A stretch of 64,000 nt of DNA from Aequitasia blattaphilus (lineage in GTDB: Bacteria > Bacillota > Clostridia > Lachnospirales > Lachnospiraceae). The position numbers were made by a program, and so were the translations under genes. Where the stretch lies: the NCBI RefSeq assembly GCF_024721305.1, contig NZ_JAMXOD010000007.1:1-64000 (forward strand), read 5' to 3'. The notes under the pieces were generated by a model. It was not told where the DNA came from. It did not search any database and was given only the letters and a program-made list of their open reading frames with translations. How positions within the stretch are numbered: the stretch's first letter is position 1; each line of letters starts with the position of its first letter. Shown piece after piece: positions 1-9,382 of this stretch.

Positions 1-202
1 GGTAGCTTTCCTGTAACCCTTTATGGATTTCCTCCAGACTATAGGTCCAAAGGCCATCCACCAATTGATTTTCCCACTCATAGCTTCCCGAGGCTAAGGG
101 AGTTGCTTTTTGATCAATTAGAACTGCTTTGATTCTTGTGGAGCCGAATTCGATTCCCAGGGATACTTTTCCCATTTCAATGATTTGTTTTACGCCATCC
201 AT
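1..202 (-). CDS. FGGY-family carbohydrate kinase, N-terminal part
   Basis: Only the first 67 codons lie in the window; the gene runs off the left edge. The visible peptide starts MDGVKQIIEMG and soon reaches LGIEFGSTRIKAVLID, which is the N-terminal ATPase (phosphate-1) motif of FGGY sugar kinases, the fold that phosphorylates pentoses, glycerol or similar sugars with ATP. The start at 202 is chosen because an AGGAG ribosome site precedes it at a good distance; a second ATG 9 codons later lacks one. A promoter-like sequence sits just upstream. The sugar substrate cannot be told from this piece, although a neighbouring sugar-transport and sensing cluster fits a sugar kinase. Confidence 0.8.
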   Translation of the reverse strand, partial: MDGVKQIIEMGKVSLGIEFGSTRIKAVLIDQKATPLASGSYEWENQLVDGLWTYSLEEIHKGLQESY

Positions 203-236
203 GATTTTTTCTCCTTCTTCATGCTAAATTACCATC

Positions 237-265
237 ATTATACAACAGAAGCGAGCTTTTTTAAA
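237..265 (-). promoter_or_regulatory. Candidate promoter of the FGGY kinase gene
   Basis: On the minus strand a TGTATAAT-type extended -10 (hexamer at 237-242) lies 17 bases from a weak -35 TTTAAA (260-265). It would start transcription about 30 bases before the kinase start codon. The -35 matches consensus at four of six positions, so control by an activator is possible. Confidence 0.45.
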
Positions 266-279
266 GTTGTTTTATAAAA

Positions 280-1539
280 TTAGTTATCGTAATCGTTTGT
301 GAGTTGAAATTTATCAAGTACATGGAAAATAGAGCTTAACACCATTCCCACAACGCTTGCAAGAACCATTCCCTTTAATTCCACATTTCCCAGTGAAATG
401 GCAACCCCTGATAAACCAACAACAAAGATAACCGATGTGAGAATCAGATTTTGTGATTTTGAATAATCCACCTTTGCATCTACTAAAATTCGAATTCCTG
501 AGGCTCCTATCATTCCATAGAGCAAAAAAGAAATCCCACCAATTACTGGCCCCGGTATGGTTTGAATCAGCATAGATAACTTGCCAATAAAAGAAGATAC
601 AATGGATAAAACTGCTGCACCGGCAATGACTCGTACACTATATACCTTTGTAACCGCCATAACTCCAATATTTTCTCCATAGGTTGTGGTTGGCACTGAT
701 CCAATTAATCCTGAAATCATTGTAGAGAAGTTGTCTCCAAACAAGGAACGATGGAGCCCCGGCTCTTTCAGCAAATCTTTTCCTACAATCTTACTCGTCA
801 CGACTTGATGACCGATATGCTCGGAAGTAATGACTAAAATAACAGGCAGAATAATTAGAATTGCCTCTAAATCAAATTTTGCAGGCTGGAAATTTGGAAG
901 TGCAAAAATTGGTGCTTTAATCACTTTCGTAAAGTCCACCACACCACACAAAAGAGCCGCAATATATCCTGCTACGACTGCAATTAAAATGGGGATAACC
1001 GATAGAAATTTACGAAATAGTATGGAACCAAAAACGGCTGTTCCTAAAGTCACAATAAACACAATAATATTCTTTCCATTGATTTTTTCATCTAAAAGAC
1101 CTGCTGTAGAAGCTGCTGTTCCAGCCAATTCCAATCCAATAAGAGCTACCACAGGTCCCATTGCTGCCGATGGAAGAACCACATTAATCCAGTCTGTACC
1201 AAACTTGTAAACAATTCCAGCTAGTATACAGCCAACAAATCCAACCGCTACGAAGCCACCCTGGGCATACTCATATCCCATCTTATCAATAACAATAGCT
1301 GCCGGCCCTAAGAATGCAAAGCTGGAACCTAAATACGCTGGTGCCTTTCCCTTTGTTACGAAAATAAACAGTAAGGTTCCCACACCGTTCATAAACAATA
1401 CAATTGCCGGATTAATTCCCAACACAAAAGGAACCAAGACCGATGCCCCAAACATGGCAAACATATGCTGTATGCTTAGGGGAATCAAAAGCTTTGCTGG
1501 TACCTTGTCTTCCACTTGGATAATTTTTCTCTCACTCAT
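280..1539 (-). CDS. uraA: Uracil/xanthine permease (NCS2 family, UraA-like)
   Basis: A 419-residue, highly hydrophobic protein with about 12-14 membrane segments, the normal size of NCS2 nucleobase:cation symporters. It carries family signatures: QHMFAMFGASVLVP near residue 24, SSFAFLGPA near 72, TSEHIGHQ near 239 (the substrate-binding region with the conserved Glu-His), and TTYGENIGVMAVTK near 285. The family takes up uracil or related bases across the cytoplasmic membrane with protons. It is the last gene of a long co-directional series, 20 bases behind the Gfo/Idh gene, with an AGGAG site before ATG. A uracil permease behind sugar-sensing genes is an odd pairing, and no PyrR-type leader is seen. 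Uracil as substrate is inferred from similarity. Confidence 0.88.
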   Translation of the reverse strand: MSERKIIQVEDKVPAKLLIPLSIQHMFAMFGASVLVPFVLGINPAIVLFMNGVGTLLFIFVTKGKAPAYLGSSFAFLGPAAIVIDKMGYEYAQGGFVAVGFVGCILAGIVYKFGTDWINVVLPSAAMGPVVALIGLELAGTAASTAGLLDEKINGKNIIVFIVTLGTAVFGSILFRKFLSVIPILIAVVAGYIAALLCGVVDFTKVIKAPIFALPNFQPAKFDLEAILIILPVILVITSEHIGHQVVTSKIVGKDLLKEPGLHRSLFGDNFSTMISGLIGSVPTTTYGENIGVMAVTKVYSVRVIAGAAVLSIVSSFIGKLSMLIQTIPGPVIGGISFLLYGMIGASGIRILVDAKVDYSKSQNLILTSVIFVVGLSGVAISLGNVELKGMVLASVVGMVLSSIFHVLDKFQLTNDYDN

Positions 1540-1559
1540 TCTCTTTTTCTCCTCAGTTT

Positions 1560-2528
1560 TTATTCAAAGGGGTATTTAATTCCCCATTGTTTTCTCATCT
1601 CATCCATAACTGCCATCATATAAACAGATTGATCCAGAGGTGCTTCTTCACACTCTGTTTTCCCTTCTTCAATCGCTTTTTTTGCTGCTAAAACTTCATA
1701 TTCATAACCGCTAATCTGCTCCGGTGCAAGAATTTCCTCTACCAATTCTCTTTCCGGATTATAGATTTCAATCACATCTACATTATTAATATTTTTTGCA
1801 ATCAAATATCCCTTCGTTCCATGGACAATACCATATTGCTCTGTTGCTTCCAAAATACTACTATGTAAAATTGCCATTTTTCCTTCGGGATACTTTAAAA
1901 TCATTGCATTAGCCGCATCAATGCCTGTATCTGCTTTTGTACAGGTGGAAATGATCTCTTCAATAGCGTCACCTAAAATCATACTTGCAAAGGTCAGAGG
2001 ATAAATACCAACGTCTAATAACGCTCCCCCGGCAAGTTTTGGATCCATAATCCTTGGCTTATGTTGTACATCATATCCTAAATTAGCTGTTATACTAATC
2101 ACTTCACCAATTTTTCCAGCTCCAATAGCATTGTCTATTAGTTTTCTGGAAGGCATATATCTGGTCCATATGGCCTCTGCCATAAAGACCTTTTCCTGAC
2201 GTGCCAATGCAACAATCTCTTCCGCCTGCTTTTTATTTACCATAAAAGACTTTTCACATAAAACTGGTTTCTTATTCAGAATACATAGTTTTGCATTCTC
2301 AAAGTGTTCCGAATGAGGCGTTGCAATATAAATCAAATCCACCTTTTCATCCTGGACCATCTCCTCATAAGAGCCATAGGCCTTTTGAAATCCATACGCT
2401 TCTTTAAATTCCTCTGCTTTTTCTATGCTTCGAGATACAATAGCGTAACAGCTCGCCTCTGTCATTTCCTTTAATGTATTTGCCATTTTTACAGCAATAC
2501 CTCCGGCACCCATAATTCCAACTCGCAT
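1560..2528 (-). CDS. Gfo/Idh/MocA family NAD(P)-dependent oxidoreductase
   Basis: A 322-residue protein of the glucose-fructose oxidoreductase/inositol dehydrogenase family. The N-terminal Rossmann fold shows the dinucleotide loop GIMGAGGIAVKM at residues 4-15, then IATPHSEH near 67 and the family motif CEKSFMVN near 91, where the Lys of EKP/EKS is catalytic. The C-terminal half is the usual alpha/beta substrate domain (LGYDVQHKPRIMDPKLAGGALLD split around residues 150-172, with GGALLDVGIYPL). Such enzymes oxidise or reduce sugars, inositols or dihydrodiols in the cytoplasm. AAGGAGG precedes the start. It is 12 bases downstream of a sugar-binding lipoprotein gene, so a sugar substrate is a fair inference, but the exact one is not known. 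Confidence 0.85.
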   Translation of the reverse strand: MRVGIMGAGGIAVKMANTLKEMTEASCYAIVSRSIEKAEEFKEAYGFQKAYGSYEEMVQDEKVDLIYIATPHSEHFENAKLCILNKKPVLCEKSFMVNKKQAEEIVALARQEKVFMAEAIWTRYMPSRKLIDNAIGAGKIGEVISITANLGYDVQHKPRIMDPKLAGGALLDVGIYPLTFASMILGDAIEEIISTCTKADTGIDAANAMILKYPEGKMAILHSSILEATEQYGIVHGTKGYLIAKNINNVDVIEIYNPERELVEEILAPEQISGYEYEVLAAKKAIEEGKTECEEAPLDQSVYMMAVMDEMRKQWGIKYPFE

Positions 2529-2540
2529 TTTGTAACCTCC

Positions 2541-3596
2541 TTATTCACCTATATACTCGTTTACATTGTCTTGATTTACCATATGCTGGCTGATTCTCTC
2601 GTCCCTGCCTTTTATTCCCGGTCTGATTTCCTTAACCTTTTGATTCAGCGCCTCTGCACAAGCAATATCCAGTACTGCTTCTGCCTGTCCCTTTGCATCG
2701 TTTTTTACCGTTCCTAGCATCTCTGATTTTTGAACCATCTCCAAGCCTTCTTTGATTCCATCCGTCCCAACAACTTGAGGTTTCTTGGTAAACACCTCGC
2801 GATTCTCATTAATAGCCTCTATTGCACCAATGGCCATGTCATCATTGTTGCTCACAACCAGCTCCATCTCGTCTCCAAACCGACCAATCCATTCCAGCAT
2901 TGTTGCATAGGCCATATTTCTCATCCAATTTGCCGTGATAATATCTAAGCGCTCCATCGGAATTCCAGCATCTGTGATTGTTTTAATTGTATACTCTGTT
3001 CGTATCATAGAATCCTGATGCCCTTGGTCACCTTCCAACAAAACGTATTGGATTTTTCCATCGCCGTTCTTATCAAAAAGCTCCGGATTTTTCTGATAAG
3101 CTTCTACCACGACCTGTCCTTCCAGCTCGCCTGCTTCCTTCGCATCGCTCCCAACATAGTAAACTTTATCCCATAGATCCAAATCTGCCTGCACGGGCTC
3201 ACGATTAAAGAATACCAAGGGAACCTCTGCTTCTTTTGCTTTGTTCACAATAACAGAAGCTACCGTTCGATCCACCAGATTCACACAAATAGCATCGTAC
3301 TCTTTTTGAATAAAATCATCCACTTGATCCGTCTGACTGCTTTGGTTCTTCTTTGCATCCGCCATTGTCAAAACAATTTTCCGGCCAATCTCTTTTTCCT
3401 TTTCCTTTACCGCGTCCTCCATATAGCTATAAAGGGAAGTAATGAACGCATCATCACCTCTATAGATTGTGACTCCGATTCGGATACTTTTTTCCTTCTC
3501 ACTTTCACTTTGCTTTCTGTTGCTGCAAGCGCAAAGTCCCAAAATCAGTACCAACACAATACCTATACGAGCTCCTCTAATACAATACCTTCTCAT
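2541..3596 (-). CDS. Galactose/glucose-binding lipoprotein (MglB-like, sensory copy)
   Basis: A 351-residue periplasmic-binding-protein-type lipoprotein. The signal peptide ends in a lipobox (GLCAC, Cys near residue 24). It keeps the galactose-binding-protein features: VFFNREP near 130, the calcium loop DKNGDGKIQYV near 175, EGDQGHQD near 190 and SNNDDMAIGA near 250. It therefore probably binds glucose or galactose at the cell surface. The ATG at 3596 is chosen because AAGGAG lies just before it; an upstream GTG in frame would overlap that site. It is clearly related to the mglB gene at 10946-12025 but is more diverged and sits in the operon with the kinase and regulator, not with the transporter. 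A role as the ligand receptor for the adjacent histidine kinase is inferred from position. Confidence 0.82.
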   Translation of the reverse strand: MRRYCIRGARIGIVLVLILGLCACSNRKQSESEKEKSIRIGVTIYRGDDAFITSLYSYMEDAVKEKEKEIGRKIVLTMADAKKNQSSQTDQVDDFIQKEYDAICVNLVDRTVASVIVNKAKEAEVPLVFFNREPVQADLDLWDKVYYVGSDAKEAGELEGQVVVEAYQKNPELFDKNGDGKIQYVLLEGDQGHQDSMIRTEYTIKTITDAGIPMERLDIITANWMRNMAYATMLEWIGRFGDEMELVVSNNDDMAIGAIEAINENREVFTKKPQVVGTDGIKEGLEMVQKSEMLGTVKNDAKGQAEAVLDIACAEALNQKVKEIRPGIKGRDERISQHMVNQDNVNEYIGE

Positions 3597-3616
3597 AAGC
3601 ACTCCTTTTTAAACAT

Positions 3617-4588
3617 TTATTGAACAAAGGGAAATAGTAAACGTTGATTTTTCGTTGTGTATATATTGTTTGTATTGATAATTGTATAATCCACCTTTTC
3701 ATTCGTGGTGGGCTTGTCATTTAAAAGATTTACACTTTGTAAAACACCAAGATAACCAATTCCATATTCATCCGTTACGGCCACATAATCAATAACCCCT
3801 TCTTCTATATAAGAAATAATCTGGTTTGATTTTCCATATCCAAATACTTTGATAACCCGTTGGTCATCTTGCTCTTTTACGAACTTACCTACTTTCTCCA
3901 GAGCCTCAATACCAAGTGCTAAAATAACCTCACCCTTTTCTTCTTTTACACTTTCTATCGTGCTGTGAATGTAGGAGATTCTGTCTTCTGTGTAGGGAAT
4001 CACCTCCACCTCAACCCCCTTATCCTCTATCGTCATGGAGGTTCCTTCGTAAATCTCTTTAATATCCTCATAAGCAAAGTTTTCTTTTACAACATAAACC
4101 TTTTTCAACTTATAATTCTTTGCCATGATATTGATTAATTCATTCCCTATTTCCTGATAATTCGTATACACGCAAGGGATTTTTTCATTGATTTGTGACA
4201 GTTCCTTCCCATTCAGCTCCACAATCGGTATGGTGTCTGCCAATTGATTGATTTCCTCTAAAAGATTTTCCTCTAAAAGAGGCTCAATAATGATTGCATC
4301 CACCCCATCCTTTATTTCTCTTTCAATGAGGTCAAGCTGCTCCGCCTCTGTAATTGATTTCCCATAAGAGATGGTACGAATCTCAATTCCCAAATCCTTC
4401 GATGCCTGCTCCATTCCCATCTTAACAGAATTCTGACTTTCTTCAAGATTACTTTCTCTACAAATATAAGAAATTTGATACACCTTTCTTTTTCTGTTCG
4501 CTTCTGCATCCTTATATACAACAAAGAATCCCACAAGAGCCAGTACCAAAATCAGAAGAGTAGGTATGATTACTTTTTTACTTTTCAT
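3617..4588 (-). CDS. Sugar-binding-protein-like membrane-anchored protein
   Basis: A 323-residue protein with one N-terminal hydrophobic segment (about residues 5-22) and no lipobox Cys, followed by a Peripla_BP_4-type two-lobed binding domain (IEPLLEENL near 90, IIVEL-type core strands). Its start at 4588 overlaps the end of the kinase gene by 11 bases (ATGAAAAGTAA carries both the start and the kinase stop), which is typical of translational coupling. An alternative start further upstream would run 95 bases into the kinase gene and is rejected. Members next to YesM-type kinases are thought to present sugars to the kinase sensor domain. Which ligand it binds is unknown. Confidence 0.75.
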   Translation of the reverse strand: MKSKKVIIPTLLILVLALVGFFVVYKDAEANRKRKVYQISYICRESNLEESQNSVKMGMEQASKDLGIEIRTISYGKSITEAEQLDLIEREIKDGVDAIIIEPLLEENLLEEINQLADTIPIVELNGKELSQINEKIPCVYTNYQEIGNELINIMAKNYKLKKVYVVKENFAYEDIKEIYEGTSMTIEDKGVEVEVIPYTEDRISYIHSTIESVKEEKGEVILALGIEALEKVGKFVKEQDDQRVIKVFGYGKSNQIISYIEEGVIDYVAVTDEYGIGYLGVLQSVNLLNDKPTTNEKVDYTIINTNNIYTTKNQRLLFPFVQ

Positions 4589-6404
4589 ATCGGTTCCCCG
4601 CCCTTTCTTCAAATTCCTCCAGCGTAAGCTTTGGCAAATGTACTTGCACCAAAGTTCCCTCATCTGGCTCACTAAAAACCGTTAGTCCGTACTCTTGACC
4701 CACATATAGATGGATTCGTTCCCGCACATTAGCAATTCCAATACCTGATCCCTTTTCTCTGGTGGACCTTAATGTTCCTTGATTAATCTCTTCCACCATT
4801 TCTTCCTGCATGCCAGGGCCATTGTCCTCAACATCTATATACAAACCATCTTCCTTTTCATAAACATTAATGTCTATTACCCCTTCTCCATCCATGTATT
4901 CCATTCCGTGATAAATCGCGTTTTCTACAATGGGCTGAATAATCAATTTAATCGTTCCACAAAGCAAAAGTTCCTCTTTTACATTAATATGATAAACAAA
5001 CTTATTTTTGTAACGTACATTCTGAATAATGAGATAGTTTTCAACATGCTGCAGTTCCCCGCCGATGGTAATAATGTTTTTTCCCTTGCTTAAACTAATC
5101 CTAAAGAGCTTCGCCAATGCAGTAATCATAACGATGGCGCCTTCGTACCGTTCATTTTCAATCATCCATACAACGGAATCCAGGGTATTATACAAAAAAT
5201 GTGGATTAATTTGCGACTGAAGGGCATCCATTTCACTGATTCTTTTTCCTTCCTGCTCTTTGACAATATCATCCATTAGACGTTTCATATTGTCTACCAT
5301 AGATTGAAGGGTTTTCCCCAAATGGCGCACCTCATAGCTGCCGGAAATACTGATTCTGGTATCCAGACGCATATTTTCTATTTCCTGAACCGACTTTTCC
5401 AGTTTTTTGATTGGCGTCGACACTCTGGAAGATACAAATAAGTTGATGAAAAACAACAGAATCATACCTACAATTACAACCAGCCAAATGATATAGGTGT
5501 TTTTTGTATAAATACTCGCAAAATCAGAAACCGGGGATACCCCTACAATCTTCCATCCTGTATATCCTACTGTCTTGATGGTAATTTGTCTCTCTTCCCC
5601 TTGAAAGGTTTCCATATGGGTGCCATCCGAATATTGGGCTGCTTCCTTCGCATTTTCTTCAATAATATTTCCATAAATCAATTGTTGCCGGGGATGATAA
5701 ATGATTTCCCCTTTATCATCCACTATATAAACGTAACCAGACTCTCCAAAATCTACATTTTTACAGATTTGTTCAATCCCACTAAAATTCATATTTACTA
5801 AAATTACCCCCGGCTGGGTATTTCCATCTACCGTAAGCTCAACTGACCGGCTCAGGGATACGACCCAATGGTAGACATTGTCTGGATTGATGAAAATTTT
5901 CTCTACATGAGGCGTCGAGAAGTGAACATTTTCTATCTGGCTACTCGCTTTTTTAAACCACTCTTCTTCATTTGGAAGAGCCCTTTTCTTAAGCTTTGAA
6001 AAAGGCTGTCCTGCAACAACCTTCCCTTCTCCATCAAACACACTCATACTTACCAAAGATGATTCTTGAGAATCGTATAGCAAACGCATGGAGTCCGTTA
6101 CCATTCTCAAATCATCCTTTCCAAAATCAGTATTCTTTATAATTCCATAATAAAATGTATTGGATAAGCTCATCATATTGTGGAGATAATTATTAAGATT
6201 TAGGTTCATCTGATTTAATGTATTGGTATTATTTTTTTCTGTTAATTGATTTGCTGCTTCCTTATACTGTCTTGAAAATCCAATTCCAATCCCAAAAATA
6301 ATCACAATCGCAACAAAGGTAAAGGATAATGATAGTATAAACTGCATGCTTCTTTTCTGATAGGTTTTCTTTAGCCCTTCAAAAGTCCGTGGGAGATTTT
6401 TCAT
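4578..6404 (-). CDS. Sensor histidine kinase, YesM/LytS type
   Basis: A 608-residue membrane kinase. The order is: membrane segment at about 22-42, an extracellular double-Cache-like sensor (about 43-300), a second membrane segment near 303-325, a HAMP linker (PIKKLEKSVQEIENM), the His_kinase domain with QINPHFLYNTLDSV (phospho-accepting His in PHFLYN) near 390, and a C-terminal HATPase with IIQPIVENAIYHG and DNGPGM. It autophosphorylates and passes phosphate to the partner regulator. It overlaps that regulator gene by 4 bases (ATGA) and is followed by two sugar-binding proteins, so it most likely senses an extracellular sugar, perhaps through them. Confidence 0.9.
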   Translation of the reverse strand: MKNLPRTFEGLKKTYQKRSMQFILSLSFTFVAIVIIFGIGIGFSRQYKEAANQLTEKNNTNTLNQMNLNLNNYLHNMMSLSNTFYYGIIKNTDFGKDDLRMVTDSMRLLYDSQESSLVSMSVFDGEGKVVAGQPFSKLKKRALPNEEEWFKKASSQIENVHFSTPHVEKIFINPDNVYHWVVSLSRSVELTVDGNTQPGVILVNMNFSGIEQICKNVDFGESGYVYIVDDKGEIIYHPRQQLIYGNIIEENAKEAAQYSDGTHMETFQGEERQITIKTVGYTGWKIVGVSPVSDFASIYTKNTYIIWLVVIVGMILLFFINLFVSSRVSTPIKKLEKSVQEIENMRLDTRISISGSYEVRHLGKTLQSMVDNMKRLMDDIVKEQEGKRISEMDALQSQINPHFLYNTLDSVVWMIENERYEGAIVMITALAKLFRISLSKGKNIITIGGELQHVENYLIIQNVRYKNKFVYHINVKEELLLCGTIKLIIQPIVENAIYHGMEYMDGEGVIDINVYEKEDGLYIDVEDNGPGMQEEMVEEINQGTLRSTREKGSGIGIANVRERIHLYVGQEYGLTVFSEPDEGTLVQVHLPKLTLEEFEERAGNRYEK

Positions 6405-8029
6405 TCGCCTTCTCTCCTTCGATATTTAGACGGGGACATACCTACGCTTTTTTTAAAAACATAGCTAAAGTAATTCGCTTCTGTATACCCCACTTTGGTA
6501 GCAATCATATATGTCTTATCTTCTGTTGTATCTAAAAGATGCTTTGCTTCTTTCATTCGCAGCTCTGTTAAATAAGTGATAAAGTTTTCCTTTGTCTCTT
6601 TCTTAAAAATCGTCGAAAAATAGGCCGGGCTCACTCCCAATTCTTCACAGATTATCTCAACCGAAAGTGAACTTTCCCGAAAATGTACTTCTGCATACTG
6701 CTTTGCTCTTAAAACCAGCGCTTTTCCAGTATTTGCTCTGCCTGTTTGCAGTAAGTTTCCTATTTTATGGCACACTTCCTTTAGCCAGTCTCGAATATAC
6801 TCGATTGAATGTCCTTCTAATATTCTGGAAATATAGCCTTCCTCTTCTCCAAATACAGACTCATACTCCACCCGGTAAGAGTTTGCAACTTTTAGAACAG
6901 CGGTAATAATCTCCAACATATATGTTTGATACTGATAGTAAGGCATTCTTGCTTCCTTTAATTTTCCAAAAAACACATCCAGCATAGAGTCCATTGTCTT
7001 AAGGTCATTATTTTTGATTGCTGCAATCAAGTTACGCTCATCGAATTCATCAAATTCAATTCGAGCCTTCTCCTCCTGGGATAGAATATCCTTGCTATAA
7101 AAAGCAAAATCCCCTGCTTCCCCTAAAAGGGTGCTATACTCCAGGGCATACAGTGCTTCCTTATAGCTGTACTTTATTTCACTCCAGCCTTCTTTTAAAC
7201 CACCTACCCCTGCTGTCACATGAACTCCAGTGATTTTTCTGCTTTCCTTGCATATGTGATTCATTATTTCGATAAAAAGTGTGATTTTTGAATCCCATTC
7301 CATTCCTGCAGCCACAACAACCTGATCTCGATAATGGAAACTGATAAAATCAAATTTATCCCGTAATATTTCATCTGTCGATTGTCTCAAGGAAATTGGA
7401 ATCAATTCCTCCTTCCCATAGAAAATACTTTCCTCGCCCCCTTGCAGTGAGGAATTTTCATAGGACAGCACAGCGACACATTTGTAACGTCCTCTTAAGT
7501 CACCTACATAAGTCTGCTCTTTTTCCTTCAGCTCCTCCAAGGAAAGAACCCCTTCCATTGCATTCACTAAAAACCGTTCCCGCAGCGTACTAAAGCTCTC
7601 TTCATATACCATTCGCAGACGATCAATATCTCTTTTGTAGGCAATTTCCTCATCCATTCGTGTCTTTAACTTTCTCAGAGACTCTTCCAAAGATACCGAG
7701 GATACCGGTTTTAAAATATATTCCTCCACACCATAGTTAATTGCCTTTTGTGCATATTCAAAATCGTCAAATCCTGAGAAAACAATTATTTTGACTCCAG
7801 GTAATATCTTAACCACCCGCTCAATTAGCTCAAGCCCGTTCATAAATGGCATCTTAATATCCGTTAGAATCACATCGGGCATAATCTGACCCACAAGCTC
7901 CAAGGCCTCTACCCCATTCTCAGCTACACCTGCCACAGAAAATCCCAATTCGTTCCAACTGATTTTTTTCTCCATTCCCTCTCTGATTTCAAGTTCATCA
8001 TCTACTAAAAGAACCTTGTATAAGTTCAT
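6401..8029 (-). CDS. Response regulator with AraC-type DNA-binding domain (YesN-like)
   Basis: A 542-residue regulator. Residues 1-125 form a receiver domain (LLVDDE near 8, acceptor Asp in ILTDIKMPF near 57, Lys in ILKPVSS near 106). The long middle part is the weakly conserved YesN linker. The C-terminal 100 residues carry two helix-turn-helix motifs of the AraC family (SVEIICEELGVSPAYFSTIFK and a second ending VGYTEANYFSYVFK), finishing with VGMSPSKYRR. It is the first gene of the sensory operon and lies 99 bases behind mglC. By position it probably controls the mglBAC promoter at 12026-12180; this is inference. Confidence 0.9.
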   Translation of the reverse strand: MNLYKVLLVDDELEIREGMEKKISWNELGFSVAGVAENGVEALELVGQIMPDVILTDIKMPFMNGLELIERVVKILPGVKIIVFSGFDDFEYAQKAINYGVEEYILKPVSSVSLEESLRKLKTRMDEEIAYKRDIDRLRMVYEESFSTLRERFLVNAMEGVLSLEELKEKEQTYVGDLRGRYKCVAVLSYENSSLQGGEESIFYGKEELIPISLRQSTDEILRDKFDFISFHYRDQVVVAAGMEWDSKITLFIEIMNHICKESRKITGVHVTAGVGGLKEGWSEIKYSYKEALYALEYSTLLGEAGDFAFYSKDILSQEEKARIEFDEFDERNLIAAIKNNDLKTMDSMLDVFFGKLKEARMPYYQYQTYMLEIITAVLKVANSYRVEYESVFGEEEGYISRILEGHSIEYIRDWLKEVCHKIGNLLQTGRANTGKALVLRAKQYAEVHFRESSLSVEIICEELGVSPAYFSTIFKKETKENFITYLTELRMKEAKHLLDTTEDKTYMIATKVGYTEANYFSYVFKKSVGMSPSKYRRREGE

Positions 8030-8055
8030 AGACTGCCCCTCTCTTTTTCATGGCG

Positions 8056-8103
8056 AAAAATGCTATAATCAACCCAATTTCAGTTAATTATAGCATTTTT
8101 TAT
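8056..8103 (-). terminator. Bidirectional-type terminator after mglC
   Basis: Fourteen-base arms AAAAATGCTATAAT (8056-8069) and ATTATAGCATTTTT (8087-8100) pair perfectly around a 17-base loop and end in a T run. It separates the mgl transporter operon from the regulator/kinase operon. The A-rich stem base means it can act on either strand. Confidence 0.75.
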
Positions 8104-8128
8104 TTTCTCTCACAACCAAAGGTCTGCT

Positions 8129-9358
8129 TTATTTCTTTCTGTATTTGGAAAGATCTATCGCTACCGCTACTGCGATAATAAGACCTTTTATAATCTGCTG
8201 CCACATCGGACTAACTGCGATAAACTGCAAGCCATATTGAATAACGGTAAAGATTAATACACCACTTACAATTCCACTTACTTTACCAACTCCACCATTC
8301 AATGACACACCACCAACAACGCAGGCTGCAATGGCATCTGTTTCGTAGCCCATACCATAGTTATTTGTGGCTCCTGCCGTTCTTGCTGCTTCCAGAACAC
8401 CAGCAATACCATACATTACAGAAGCTAATGTAAAGATTCCAATGATTGTTTTAAAAACATTTACTCCTGATACAATAGCTGCCTCCCGGTTTCCTCCGAT
8501 TGCATATACATTCTTACCAAAAACCGTCTTATTTAAAATAAACCAAATTAGAACAATGAACAATAATGCAATGGGAATCAAGATTGAGATTCCTGGGAAA
8601 TCACCTATCTTAAATAACTTTGTCTGAGCAATCGCTGTAAAATCCTTTCTTACGCCACCAATTGGCTGGGATTTGTTTGGCGGCAAATCAAAGTAAAGAG
8701 ATGCTGCACCGTAAACAATCAATTGTACTGCCAAAGTTGCAATAAAGGGATGCATGTCATAACGAGCTACCAAAAAACCATTAAAAGCTCCGAATATAGC
8801 GCAGGCTGCTACTGCCGCAATAATTGGTATAATCGGATGTAAGTGTGGTAGATTTGGAAAGAATCGATTTCCATAGGTTGCCGTCTGCAGCATAGAAGTT
8901 ACTACTACTGCCGCTAACCCAACCATACGTCCTGCTGACAGGTCTGTACCTGCGATTAAAAGAGCGAAACATATCCCAAGTGCAACTACCATTTTAATGG
9001 AGGACTGGGTCATAATATCTAATAAAACATTAAGCTGCATAAATCTTGGCTGAATAATCATAATGACAATAACCATAATAATCAGCGCCAACATGATTGC
9101 ATTGTTTGTCAAGAAACTCTGAGCCGTTCTCGATGAAAGCTCTACATCTACACCCTTGTATTGGCGTCCTGTCAGCTGACGAATACCATAAAGGAGTAAA
9201 GCGCCTCCAACTAAAGCAACATACATACCCAAGTCATAATATACTCTTGGATTTAAAAAATAATATAGGATAAGGCCTAGGACCAAAGTTACACCACCTA
9301 AAATTGTAAAAACCATTCCATAAGACTTGCGGGCAACCATTTTTCCTGATTTACTCAT
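8129..9358 (-). CDS. mglC: Galactose/methyl-galactoside ABC transporter permease
   Basis: A 409-residue BPD_transp_2-type permease with about ten membrane segments, longer than the E. coli protein because of a two-segment N-terminal extension. Family signatures include ALGICFALLIAGTDLSAGR near 126, FNGFLVARY near 195, NVYAIGGNREAA near 282 and VVGGVSLNGGVGKVSG near 347. It forms the membrane channel of the sugar importer and lies 24 bases behind mglA, completing an mglB-mglA-mglC operon closed by the hairpin at 8056-8103. The substrate galactose or glucose is inferred from the MglB partner. Confidence 0.92.
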   Translation of the reverse strand: MSKSGKMVARKSYGMVFTILGGVTLVLGLILYYFLNPRVYYDLGMYVALVGGALLLYGIRQLTGRQYKGVDVELSSRTAQSFLTNNAIMLALIIMVIVIMIIQPRFMQLNVLLDIMTQSSIKMVVALGICFALLIAGTDLSAGRMVGLAAVVVTSMLQTATYGNRFFPNLPHLHPIIPIIAAVAACAIFGAFNGFLVARYDMHPFIATLAVQLIVYGAASLYFDLPPNKSQPIGGVRKDFTAIAQTKLFKIGDFPGISILIPIALLFIVLIWFILNKTVFGKNVYAIGGNREAAIVSGVNVFKTIIGIFTLASVMYGIAGVLEAARTAGATNNYGMGYETDAIAACVVGGVSLNGGVGKVSGIVSGVLIFTVIQYGLQFIAVSPMWQQIIKGLIIAVAVAIDLSKYRKK

Positions 9359-9382
9359 ATCTTTACCTCACTTTCTTCTCTC

